Source of the DNA: Simmondsia chinensis
Lineage: Eukaryota; Streptophyta; Magnoliopsida; Caryophyllales; Simmondsiaceae
Reading direction: 5' to 3'
Assembly: GCA_018398585.1 (NCBI GenBank)
Contig: JAGTTD010000003.1
Location: forward strand, 5,340,637-5,404,636
Length of the DNA: 64,000 nucleotides
The position numbers were made by a program, and so were the translations under genes. The notes beneath the pieces were generated by a model. That model was not told where the DNA came from, searched no databases, and saw nothing but the letters and a program-made list of their open reading frames with translations. Every line of letters starts with the position of its first letter. The first letter of the stretch is position 1. Of this stretch, positions 12,031-21,620 are shown piece by piece.

Positions 12031-13545
12031 TTTAAGTTTTTTTTAGTATAGTTAATTTTCTCCGTTTGTTATATATTATGTATGCAATTATATTATTGTC
12101 TTGAATATTATTTTGTTCATAACTTATATTGTTGAAGATTTTAAAATATTTTCACTAGTATTGATGTAAATATTTTTTTTTATTTATGTAATAATTTTCT
12201 TACTGCGGAACATGCGTGGGAGCTTGGAAAGAAGCTTAGGTTGAGATTTGATGGTGACGAATCTACTGTGGACGAGCATATTGCATTGATTGACTAGGTT
12301 ATGATTTTCCTCCCAACTTCATCCCTTACTTTGGTGCACTTGATCTCACTATCCCTCCTAATCTAAACACTTTATGTTTTCTCTCTAGTTGTTCATGTAG
12401 GGCTTGTTGGTTCCATCTGTAAGTCATTTGTATTTTTTGTTTCCTTCTGATCCCTACTTTACGTGGATTGACCCAGGTCTTGTTTGTACAAGTTGCTCGC
12501 AATGTATTGCTACTTTGCCACTAATTATTAAAAAATTGCATTAATTAAAAAAATATACGGTATATCTAATATTAATTTATGTAATGTGTTATAACTTTTC
12601 TATATGCTCTCCATTACCGATGTGATTTAGATCCACTGGTCATTGTTTTATCTTCTTATCTCTCATCCTTTCACAGCCGTATGTATGTATATATGTCTGT
12701 GTGTAAGTGTATGTATTTATTTATTTGATTATTTAATTTCATTTATTTACATTTTTTTAATCCTTTTTTTTTTGTGTGTGGGGGGGGGGGGGGGGGGGTG
12801 TTGGGGGTTTGCTGCCATTAAACTCTCTATAAAGGACAGTCACAAATCTTTAGTGGGAATCAAATCTGGGTGGCGTGGATGGCCGCCGGCACTTTTGTCC
12901 ACTAGAATATGTCCAAAGGGGACTTGATCTTTAAATTTCACAGCACAATTGGAATGTTGGGATAGTATAAAATATTATTTATTGCTTGCATTATGGCCTC
13001 TCATCCAATCCAATCTTGCACCCATTTTCCAAAGCAACACTAAACTCAAAAGTCCAAAATGTATGATGAATTTCATTGTTTATATCAAAATAATTGCATT
13101 TTTTTTCCATCCCACTTCCAATAATTTAATTGTATATGTAATTTGGTGAGTATTTAGACAATGATGTTATAAAAAATTTGTTAATTCCTAATCATTCGTA
13201 TTTTTACAATTTAAAATGGAGAGATATGTCTAAGAAATCGTCATAAAATCTATTTGAGTTGGTTCTTAATCTCAAAAATCTCCACCAAGGAAATTTTTTG
13301 TGATGAAGTTCATTAGTTCAAATTTACATAATCAAAACGGATTATCAATTTGTGATTTGGTATCTATTTATTTTATAAAGGAAGATGTATTTTGGTGTGT
13401 CACGAATGATACTATTATGCATTATTTAACAAAAAAAGGGCTCATTCAAGGTAATTGGATTAAGTAGTTAGTTTTTCCTTGTACTGAATTTGACTCTTTT
13501 ATATAAATAACATCTCGTTCATCCCAAGGGGTATGGTTCCTCATT
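12031..13545. other. No gene recognised; G tract and low-complexity DNA
   Basis: AT-rich sequence with T/A runs and a 19-base G run at 12780-12798 that follows a TG-rich stretch. Short frames around 12643-13149 have no motif and pass through low-complexity DNA. The last ~100 bases may be the decayed 5' LTR end of the copia element that follows, but I cannot match it to the 3' LTR. Confidence 0.5.
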
Positions 13546-13612
13546 TTTACTTGATACTATAGCTTTTCTCTATTATAGAGGAAACTCAAACACAAACCCT
13601 AACCTAACATCA

Positions 13613-14570
13613 ATGTCCGCTGAACCTACTACCACTGGTGACGTCATGCCATTGCCACACCTCTTCCCGACAATATCGTATTAGCATTCACAGTATGTTT
13701 CGAACTTGATTTATCAGTATCTCATTAGACTCATTGATGATATTTGCTCTTGTCCTCCTCAATACATTTATTCGTATGATGGACAAATTCTAATGAATCC
13801 GGCTTTCAATCAATGGGCTAAAGCCAATTTTGGCCTACAGGCCGTTGCAAATGCAAAACTGTCTCCTAAAATTTTTTAGCAGGTGAATAATTCACCTAAT
13901 TGTTGTGAGGTATGGTTATCTTTAGACTACAGTTTTCCAGATCATTCTGCTGCAAATGAGTTCATTAACTACAGCTAAATTGAGTGCTAACGAGTCTATG
14001 GAATCTTATTTATGCTGTATTAAGGCTATATTAGATTAAGTTGCTGCTACTCATTGTCCTGTTCTCCAAAGGATTTGATCTATCAAATCCCCATATGGTC
14101 TGCTAGAAAAATATGAGACCTTTGTTAATACTATAACACAGTCGAATATGGAGTTGTCTTATTAAATTCTTAAGTCCAAGTTGTTGCATAAGGACTGTAA
14201 GATCTGTCTTCCCATCCTTCACTTGGTGCACACCAATTAGTACCTTTGTGGCCTCTGACTCATGATCTCGATGTAGTGGTGGCTACAACTAGAAGAGAGG
14301 TGGTTGTAACACAAGGGTTGGTCATGCTCATGGGGCACTAAAACATGGTGGCTGCAACTAGAAGAGAGGTGGTTGTAACACAAGGGTTGGTCATGCTCAT
14401 GGGGCACTAAAACATGGTGGCCGAACTAACGTTCATGGCAGGGATCACCCGCGAAGGTCGTTGTAGTGGATCAGGTTGTCATGGTCCAGCTCATTTCTCC
14501 CCAAATAATACACCTTGACCTCCTTTATAACCATTAGCTTAGGATAGCATTCTAAGTACTACTAACATGC
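13613..14570 (+). pseudogene. copia gag pseudogene (element 1)
   Basis: From the ATG at 13613 a frame resembles copia gag: an N-terminal segment with 'NPAFNQW' and 'CCEVWLSLD'-like residues (UBN2/gag-polypeptide style), then around 14000-14200 a helical part, then a Gly/Arg-rich nucleocapsid-like tail (14270-14480). There are several in-frame stops (for example soon after codon 20) and at least one frame change, so no capsid protein can be made. The nucleocapsid part contains a 69-bp in-frame tandem duplication. Confidence 0.65.
14278..14415 (+). repeat. Two 69-bp tandem repeats in gag
   Basis: Units 14278-14346 and 14347-14415 differ at a single position in the part I compared (TAC versus TGC early in the unit); a partial third unit starts at 14416. 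The length is 23 codons, so the duplication keeps frame. It lies in the Gly/Arg-rich part of gag. Confidence 0.9.
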
Positions 14571-14664
14571 TATTCTGTGTACTGCTATAATTTTGATGTA
14601 AATAACATGCTGCTTATGGCAGTTATGTCAAGAATTCCTTACGGAGAGGTTCAGGGGCCACTGT

Positions 14665-15009
14665 GGCATGACACTGTTAGCACAAAAAATTCATTATTTT
14701 CATCCATGCAATATTTTCAAATTAGAGACAGAGAAAAGAAAGGCCAGATTGCATGCACATCAACTTTCGTCATCAATGTTCTTGAAAGCAACAGCTCTCT
14801 ATATTATTTTTAATCTTGATTTTCCCATATTATTTGTATATCACATTATGTTTGCATATACATGTCTTGCACGCTTACAAAATTTCATCATGACTAGCAT
14901 CATATGTTTTGCATGAGTACACCATACGTATATTGCTCATGCTATGGCTAGTGGGAGAGGCTGCTGGAAATGGGTGGCCGCTTACGATGGGGTTGGCGAC
15001 CATGAGAGT

Positions 15010-15040
<31 letters not shown>

Positions 15041-15603
15041 GTGGAAGTTTCTCCTTCAGGCCTTGATACTCCGCATCTGATCAAAGGTTCTGTAGTTATC
15101 ATGATTAAATTAATATTGTTAAAAATAATGCAAACATGTTCATTTTGTAAAAGCTTCTATTTTTCTTTTTTGTTCTGAAGGGTTTATGCAAGGATAAAAA
15201 AAGTAGAACACTTGGAATAAAGAAAGTCAAAAATAATGACCTCTCATTTGCAAAATAAAACACAAAAAGAAATTTTGATTTTCTAAATATATTTTCCAAT
15301 CAAACATGGGATTTTTAGAATCCTTTATTATAAATTTGGGAAACGTTTGTTAAATAAATCATGTCCTAAATCAACCAAAATAGTTTACTAACAATTAGAA
15401 TGTTACTAATTTAGGCAAACAAAGGTTAATAATAACTCTTGTTTTGAAAAAGAATTTCCTTTCTCTTATTTGATATACAAAAATCAAAAGCCTAGATCCA
15501 TATTGGCGTATCTTGTTATTTTAGCTTTTCTCCACACCACATTGTGTGTGCCTATCGAGTCTCTTTGTAAGATATTGGTTTTTTGTACTGCGGATTCCCT
15601 AGT

Positions 15604-15610
<7 letters not shown>
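14665..15610 (+). repeat. Interspersed repeat R, copy 3 (partial)
   Basis: Matches R copy 1 (3830-4444 joined directly to 10178-10460) and the minus-strand copy 2. Shared stretches include the segment near 14905-14945 ('gcatgagtacaccatacg'), 'ttctgtagttatcatgatta' near 15088, and 'cctaaatcaaccaaaatag' near 15363. It lacks the CACTA element, so it shows the empty CACTA site (near 15295-15300). It contains a 30-base G tract at 15010-15039 where the other copies have mixed sequence. It ends in an AT microsatellite. Confidence 0.8.

Positions 15611-15666
<56 letters not shown>
15602..15666. repeat. (TA)n/(TATG)n microsatellite
   Basis: A run of alternating TA changes into TATG/GTAT repeats at 15640-15666. 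It forms the left flank of a MITE. A second (AT)n run lies on the other side at 15973-16005, as if one microsatellite had been split by the insertion. Confidence 0.9.
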
Positions 15667-15968
15667 AGGGTAGGGTTCTTATGAGAGGGTGAGAGTGTGA
15701 GATGAGCGAATCCCGACCCTCCATTGTAATGGACGGCCAGGATTTACTGAACATTAAAAAAAAAATAACAATTTATGACCCATATCCCTTCATGGGGCAG
15801 AAAGAAAGAACGAGGAAAGGAGGAAAATTATTATTATTATTTTTAATACTTAATAAATCTTGGCCATAAATTCTTATTTTCTTTTAATATTCAACAAATC
15901 CTGGCCGTCCATTACAATGGAGGGCCAGGATTCGCCCCTCTCACGCTCTCATCCTGACATAAGAACGC

Positions 15969-15972
<4 letters not shown>
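15667..15972. mobile_element. Foldback MITE, ~306 bp
   Basis: The left arm (15667 to about 15765) and the right arm (about 15880-15972) are near-perfect inverted repeats of roughly 90-100 bases, sharing 'gttcttatg', 'gagagygtgag', 'ctccattgtaatggac' and 'ggccaggattt'. The short centre is AT-rich. It is inserted in an AT microsatellite, so the target duplication cannot be read. No coding capacity. Superfamily not assigned. Confidence 0.85.
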
Positions 15973-16005
<33 letters not shown>

Positions 16006-16009
<4 letters not shown>

Positions 16010-16150
16010 GGCATTCTTATAAGAGGGTAAGAGCGTGAAAGGTGCGAAATCTAGCCCTCTATTGTAATGAATGACCAAGATTTGTTATTTTTTTAATGTT
16101 CTTACGTAATATTTTTCCTCCCTTACCCCTTCTTTCTTTCCACCCTATGA
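16006..16150. mobile_element. Truncated second copy of the same MITE
   Basis: 16006-16110 repeats one arm of the MITE at 15667-15972 ('gcattcttata', 'gagggtaagagcgtga', 'ccctctattgtaatg'). 16110-16150 matches the reverse complement of its centre ('cccttctttctttccaccc'). The other arm is absent; sequence passes straight into copia integrase at about 16148. It is more diverged than the arms of the first copy are from each other. Confidence 0.75.
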
Positions 16151-18072
16151 GGGCTACAAGTGTTTGAATCTGACTAATAAGATTCCTATCTCGAGACATG
16201 TTGTTTTTGATACAATAGATTTTCTTTTAGCCTGATTGGGTGTCACTCCGCAGCATACTATGCATCGTCTTTAGCAGGTGTTCAAGCCACTTCTTGGTTC
16301 GTCTCCCACATCCTATCCCTCCCAGTTCCATCTCATGCACCCTCAAATCAGGCTGATCGCTTATCTCCTTCGTTAGCTTCCTCGGGCAATAGCACACCGA
16401 GCCCTTCATTGCCGCCGCAGCCGCAGCCGCAGCCGCAGCCATCGCCACTGCCACTGCCACTGCCGCCACCGCCATTGTCTACATCCTCTCCTAGGCAAGT
16501 TCATCCCATGGTCCCTCGGTCACAAGTTGGTATCATTAAGCCTCTTCTCAAACCCTCTATGGTTGCTCTTTCTGCTATACCTTATATTCCTTACTCTTAC
16601 AAGCAAGCGCTTAATGATGATAATTGAAAAAATGCCATGCTTGATGAATATAATGCACTTCAACACAATCGCACTTGGACTCTTGTTCCAAAATTGAGTA
16701 CTGCTAATGTTGTTGGCTCCAAATGGGTCTTTCGTGTCAAATGGGCCTGCACGAGTCAAATTGAGCACTACAAGTTGCGTTTAGTTGCTCAGGGATATAC
16801 GCAACGCCACGGTATTGATTATAATGAGACTTTTAGCCCTGCTGTTAAACTCATTATTGTTCGTACTATCTTAACCATCCTCACATCACGAAAATGGCCC
16901 ATTCATCAGTTTGATGTTAAAAATGCCTTTCTAAATGGTCATTTGCATGAAGAAGTGTATATGAAGCAACCACTGAGTTTTGTGAATTTCAATTTTTCAG
17001 ATTATGTTTGCAAGGTTAACCAATCGTTGTATGGGCTGAAGCAAACAACTCATGCGTGGTACAATCATTTTGCTTCTTTCCTTCATCGCCTCGGCTTTCA
17101 CAGTTGCAAATCTAATTCTTCCATGTTTATTTTGCACTGTGGGACTGATGTGGCTATTCTACTGCTTTGTGGACGATATTGTTCTCACTGCTTCCTCTAC
17201 TATTTTTCTTCATACTTTATTATGCTCTCTTTTATGTGAATTTGATATGACAGATTTAGGACATCTCAACTACATTCTTGGCATTTCTATTTTGCATCCT
17301 TCTGATGGTTTATTCTTATCTCAGTCCAAATATATTCATTGTTTGCTCAAGAAAACTGACATGTTAGCCTGTAAGCTAGTTGCTACTCCTATAGATTCTA
17401 AATCCAAGCTTTTTACATTTCATAGGAAGCCTATCATTGATGTCACCTTGTCTCAGTTGGTTGTTGGTGCATTATAATATCTAACCTTGACTTGTCCTGA
17501 TGTGTTTGTCATGCATGCTCCTTGTCTTCCTCATTGAGTTGCAGTCAAACGTATTCTTTGCTATGTTAATGGTAGTGTGGATCATGGCCTTGTTATCTCT
17601 ACTGCCGCTCTTGATTAGCTTGTGACTTACTCTGATGCTGATTGGGCTTGTTGTCCTAACACTCATCTCTCCATCTCGGGTTTTGCATGTTTTTTGACGG
17701 TAATATTGTTTCGTAGTCCTCCAAATGATAGCCCACCGTCTCTCGCTCCAGTGTTGAAGCTAAATATTAAGCCATTACTAATGCAATTTTAGAATGTTGT
17801 TGGCAGTGGTCTCTTCTTCCTAAAGCCACCCTGGTCTATTGTGACAATATTTCGGCGACCTATCTCTCCACCAATCCTATTCCTCTTATTCGCACTAAAT
17901 ACATTGAGATTGATATTCAATTTGTGTGCAAATGAGCTCATATGGATCTTGTTTGTGTCCTTCATATGCCCTCTTCACAAAAGCTTGTTGGTATTTTTAC
18001 CAAGAGTCTTCCATGGCATTTGTTCTTATTTTTCAAGCACAATCTTCGCATTTGATTATCTCTAGCTGCAAT
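16148..18072 (+). pseudogene. copia pol pseudogene: integrase C-terminus, RT, RNase H (element 1)
   Basis: 16148-16230 is the integrase C-terminal 'YKCLNLTNK...ISRHVVFDT' segment. A Pro-rich linker follows (16400-16480). RT runs from 16637 with 'NRTWTLVP', 'GSKWVFRVKW', 'ETFSP', 'FDVKNAFLNG', 'SLYGLKQ', then needs a frame change near 17150 to reach the catalytic 'FVDDIVLTAS'. RNase H follows (17600-18060) with 'TYSDADWA' and 'NTHLSISGF', interrupted by several stops. Copia pol copies RNA into DNA; this copy cannot be translated through. The Pro-coding run of CAGCCG units near 16415-16445 also makes open frames on the other strand. Confidence 0.85.
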
Positions 18073-18082
18073 TGAGGGGGGA

Positions 18083-18240
18083 TGTTAGAATACATTGTAT
18101 TGGATTGATATACATATTGTACAGGATTGATATACATATGTTTGGATATATTTTTATATAGGCCCTATTGGGCCCAATATTGTATTCCTTATTACCTATA
18201 ACTACATGAGAGGGGCCACCTCATTTGGTACGTTCCATTC
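18083..18240 (+). repeat. Probable 3' LTR of copia element 1
   Basis: Begins TGTTAGAATACATTGTATTG right after the polypurine tract 'ttgagggggga' (18072-18082). It contains a short internal repeat ('attgatatacatat' twice, 18101 and 18125). The end is not certain because no 5' LTR is available; sequence after about 18240 already looks like the leader/gag of the next element. Confidence 0.6.
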
Positions 18241-19110
18241 TAAACTTCTAGAAAATGATAATGTTAATTCTCAAGCAAATGTTGATCAAGTTATCTCGCC
18301 TGCTCCAACGACAAGGGGAGCTATTGATGTTAATTCCCTACCCCTTTGAATAATCTAGGGTTAGTACTTGTTCAAAATGTTTTAACTGCACCTAACAACC
18401 AATCTTAGAGAAGGTCGATTCTTAAGATTTTTAAAGCAAAGAAGAAATTTGGTTTTCTTGAAGGAAGCATTGTTAAACCGAATGAGGGATCTCCGAATTT
18501 AAAATGGAGTGCCTGTGACTCCATGGTTTTCACTTGGCTCTCAAATTTTGTTTCAAAGGAGACAAATTATAGCATCACCTATATAGAGACTAAGCATGAA
18601 ATTTGGTTGGATTTTCATGAGAGGTTTTCTCAATGTAAAGTTCCTTTTATATACAAATTGAAATTCAAGATCTCACATTTAAAACAAGAAAACTCACCCC
18701 TATCCACTAATTTCACAAAATCGAGACCCTTGAGGGATGAATTATAGACGCTTGTTTAAATAACCCCATGCACATGTGGTTAAGCTAAGGCCTTTTCTGC
18801 CATTCGTGACATGGAAAAGCTTTTGGACTTGTTGATGGGTCTTGATCCATCATTTTTGACTGTGAGATCCCAGTTAATGAACACTAAGCCATTAACCTTT
18901 GTTAGTAGTGCTTGTTCCATTTTATGTCATGAGGAGAGAGAACAAAGTGTAACTGCAGGTACTATTGTTTAACTTGAGGCGGTCGCCTTGGCCTTCAAAA
19001 CCTCGTTTGGAGGTGGTGGTGGTTCGGCTCCTTCGGGGAACAACCCATGTCGCATAAAACATTTTACCTATGCTCATTGTAAGAAACCATGAATTATCTG
19101 GGATGGAAGA
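18241..19110 (+). pseudogene. copia gag pseudogene (element 2)
   Basis: An N-terminal motif of the type 'KKFGFLEGSI', 'WSACDSMVFTWL', 'LSNFVSKE', 'EIWLDFHERFSQ' lies at 18420-18650, the usual copia gag-polypeptide core. After 18750 the frame is interrupted and only pieces remain, including 'YAHCKKP' near 19075, a relic of the CCHC zinc knuckle that binds RNA. Several stop codons. Placed directly upstream of the protease region, as in intact copia elements. Confidence 0.75.
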
Positions 19111-19289
19111 AACAAGGAGCAGCACGAGCAGGGATAGGGATGGCCACTGCCACAGCCACCCACTGTAGCGCTTACCACCTGGTCCCCGACAGCCCCATTG
19201 TGGGGTTGTCACCTAGCCAATATCAACTTCTCTCGTCTTCACTTGGACCGGTTTTGGCTTATCCTAGTGTAAATCTCACAGGTCAGCTT

Positions 19290-21498
19290 TTTTATTTCCA
19301 ACCAAAGTTGCATTATAAATCTGGGTGCTAGCGATCACATGGCTTCTTCCCTATCTTCTGTGTTCAATGTTGTGGCGAACAAGACTATTAGAGCCATTAG
19401 GTTACCTAATGGGACAAGTTTATTGGTTTCTCAAGCGGGAAAAGTCCGCGTTTTTGGTAATTTTGTTCTCAATGATGTATTTTCTGTGCCAGGTTTTCTT
19501 TGTAATTTATTGTCAGTGAGCAAATTAACTCATGATGAAAAATGTACGCCGATATTTTGTCCTATTTTTGTTATATTCAGGACCTACACGTGAGGAAGCT
19601 GAATGGAGTAGGTAGGCAGAGAGATAGGCTATATCTATTAGAGGCTCAGCTGGTAGCTCCCTCGGCGTATGTGGTTCAAAGTAAAAAAGAGGTAGTTTTG
19701 TGTTAGTGCCATTTAGGTCATGTTCCTTTCAATAAACTTTCAGTTTTTCTGTATTGGAACATTAAGGGGGCAAATGTTGTTTGTGATTCATGCCATCGTG
19801 CTAAGCAAGCAAGTTTGCCTTTTCCTTTATCTATTTCAAAGACTCGGTTGTGTTTTGAGTTAATACATTGCGATATTTTGGGGCCTCATAGAAATTTGTC
19901 CTTAACTGGTGCCTGTTGTTTTTTAACCATCATTGATTACTACAGTTGTCGCACTTGGGTTTACCTTATGAGGGAGAAATTCCAAGCTTATGGCCCAATT
20001 TTGTCGTATAGTGGTCACTCAATTTTTATTGCAGGTCAAATAGGTTAGGAGCGACAATGGTCAAGAATTTGAGTATGGACCATTGTTGGACTTCTTTTGA
20101 AAACATGGAATTCAATTTCAAACTTCATTGACCGAAACACCTCAACAAAACAGGGAACGTGAGCACGGTCATTTATTGGAAGTTGGACAGGCACTGCAAT
20201 TCCAAGCCAGTCTCCCTAAGGAGTTTTGGCGTGAGTGTATTCTAATGGCCGCTTATTTGATAAATTTGATGCCTACTAGCTTGCTTATGAATAAATGTTT
20301 TTATGAAGTTTTGTTCGGTAAAAACTTTGGCATATAATCATTTGCGAATTTTCAAGTGTTTATGTTACTACCATGTTAAGAGTCGATCTAACGACAAATT
20401 TGCTAAGCCGACCTCACAAAGGATCTTTGTGGGGCACCCCCACGGTCAAAAGCGGTGTATGGGTTTTAGTTTGGATGATAATAAAATTATTGTTTCTAGG
20501 GATGTTCGTTTTTATGAAGACTCAATGCCTTATTTGAAAGATTGTTTGGAAGGTTCTACTCATGACAGATGTGTTAGCATCATGAAAAAATAGAGCCCCG
20601 TTTCACACATAGTAGAATCGCTTCATGCTAAACCGGTCCTCTCGGATGGCTCGGCCGACTCGTTATCAGCCGAGCCCACAGCATAGGGACCGGCCAACAG
20701 CAGGTTGGCCTAAACAGTTGCTGCCAGTCCCTCGAATTGTTAGCCGGCATCATAGAGGGGTGGGTGCCCCGATGTTGGGGACAAGGCCATGAGAAGAAGC
20801 AGTCGAGATTGTTCTATGCCCATCAAATACCAAGATTAGAGGAAGGCTATGAAGAAGGAGATCAAGGCATTGGAGAAAAACCTTACGTGGACTCTTGAAT
20901 CTCTACCAGTTGGAAAGAAGGCCATAGACTCAAACTTGATTTTATAAGCTTAACTACAAATCTGATGGGTCCATAAAGCAATACAAAGCCCGACTCATTG
21001 CTAAGGGCTACACTCAAGTGGAAGGTAGAGACTATCACAACACTTTGGCTCTTGTTGCTAAACTCGTAACCGTGCGGTATGTTTTAGCTGTTGTCGTGGC
21101 CCGTAGTTGGATTATTCAACAATTGGATGTCAATAATGCCTTTCTTCACGGTGACTTAGATGAGGAAGTCTACATGAGACTTCCACAGGGATTTGTACAA
21201 AAGCACGAAGGGAAAGTTTGCCACCTACGTAAGTTCCTTTATTGGCAGAAATAGGCATCCCGAAATTGGAATGAGAAATTTACCTCGATTTTGATTAAAA
21301 TTGGTATTCAGTAGTCTAAGTCCGATTACTCTTCGTTTACCTACGTGCATGGATCAACATACACTGGTAATAGGTAATGACATGAGTCACATTACAAAGA
21401 TAAAACGTGTTTTGAATAAATCTAGTAAGATTAAAGATTTAGGGCAAGAGAAGTATTTTATAGGAATTGAGGTTGCTCGGTCCCAAAAGGGCATTATG
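19290..21498 (+). pseudogene. copia pol pseudogene: protease, integrase, RT N-half (element 2)
   Basis: Protease: 'INLGASDHM' at 19315-19341, where families have D-[ST]-G-A; the catalytic Asp codon is now AAT (19318-19320), so the protease is dead as well as frameshifted. Pre-integrase: 'CHLGHVPFNKL' and 'CDSCHRAKQ' (19700-19810). Integrase core: 'HCDILGPH' (about 19867), 'RSDNGQEF' (about 20050) and 'PQQNREREH' (about 20140), i.e. the D-D-E set is still visible but split by stops and frame changes. Integrase C-terminus: 'YYHVKSRS...DVRFYED' (20370-20520). RT: '[18 protein letters not shown]' (21123-21180) and 'GIEVARS' (21460). Interrupted at 21498 by the hAT insertion. Confidence 0.85.
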
Positions 21499-21569
21499 TA
21501 GGCGTGGCCAACGGGCCAGGCCGGGCCGCGGGCCCGGGCAACACTAGCCGTTGGGGCAACGGCTCTAAA

Positions 21570-21620
<51 letters not shown>

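Larger units (their letters stand above)
13546..18240 (+). mobile_element. Ty1/copia retrotransposon 1 (Ale/Retrofit-like), decayed and interrupted
   Basis: Order is primer-binding-like site (near 13548, 'ttgatactatagc', a degraded form of the Met-tRNA match TTGGTATCAGAGC), gag (13613-14570), a gap filled by other repeats, integrase C-terminus, reverse transcriptase and RNase H (16148-18072), polypurine tract (18072-18082) and the start of the 3' LTR at 18083 (TGTTAGAATACATTG). Protease and most of the integrase are missing. The 5' LTR cannot be recognised. The RT/RNase H style (a motif of the type FDVKNAFLNGHLHEEVY, and a PPT right after RNase H) fits the Ale lineage; lineage is an inference from memory of the family. 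Confidence 0.8.

Noticed and set aside
12643..12927. 94-codon frame through a G tract
   Set aside because: Polyglycine comes from the G homopolymer; the rest shows no motif.
14875..15178. Overlapping frames with polyproline or polyglycine
   Set aside because: Created by the 30-base G tract in R copy 3.
16227..16475. 82-codon minus-strand frame with a polyalanine run
   Set aside because: It is the reverse of a CAGCCG repeat that codes Pro/Gln in the plus-strand copia linker. No independent gene.
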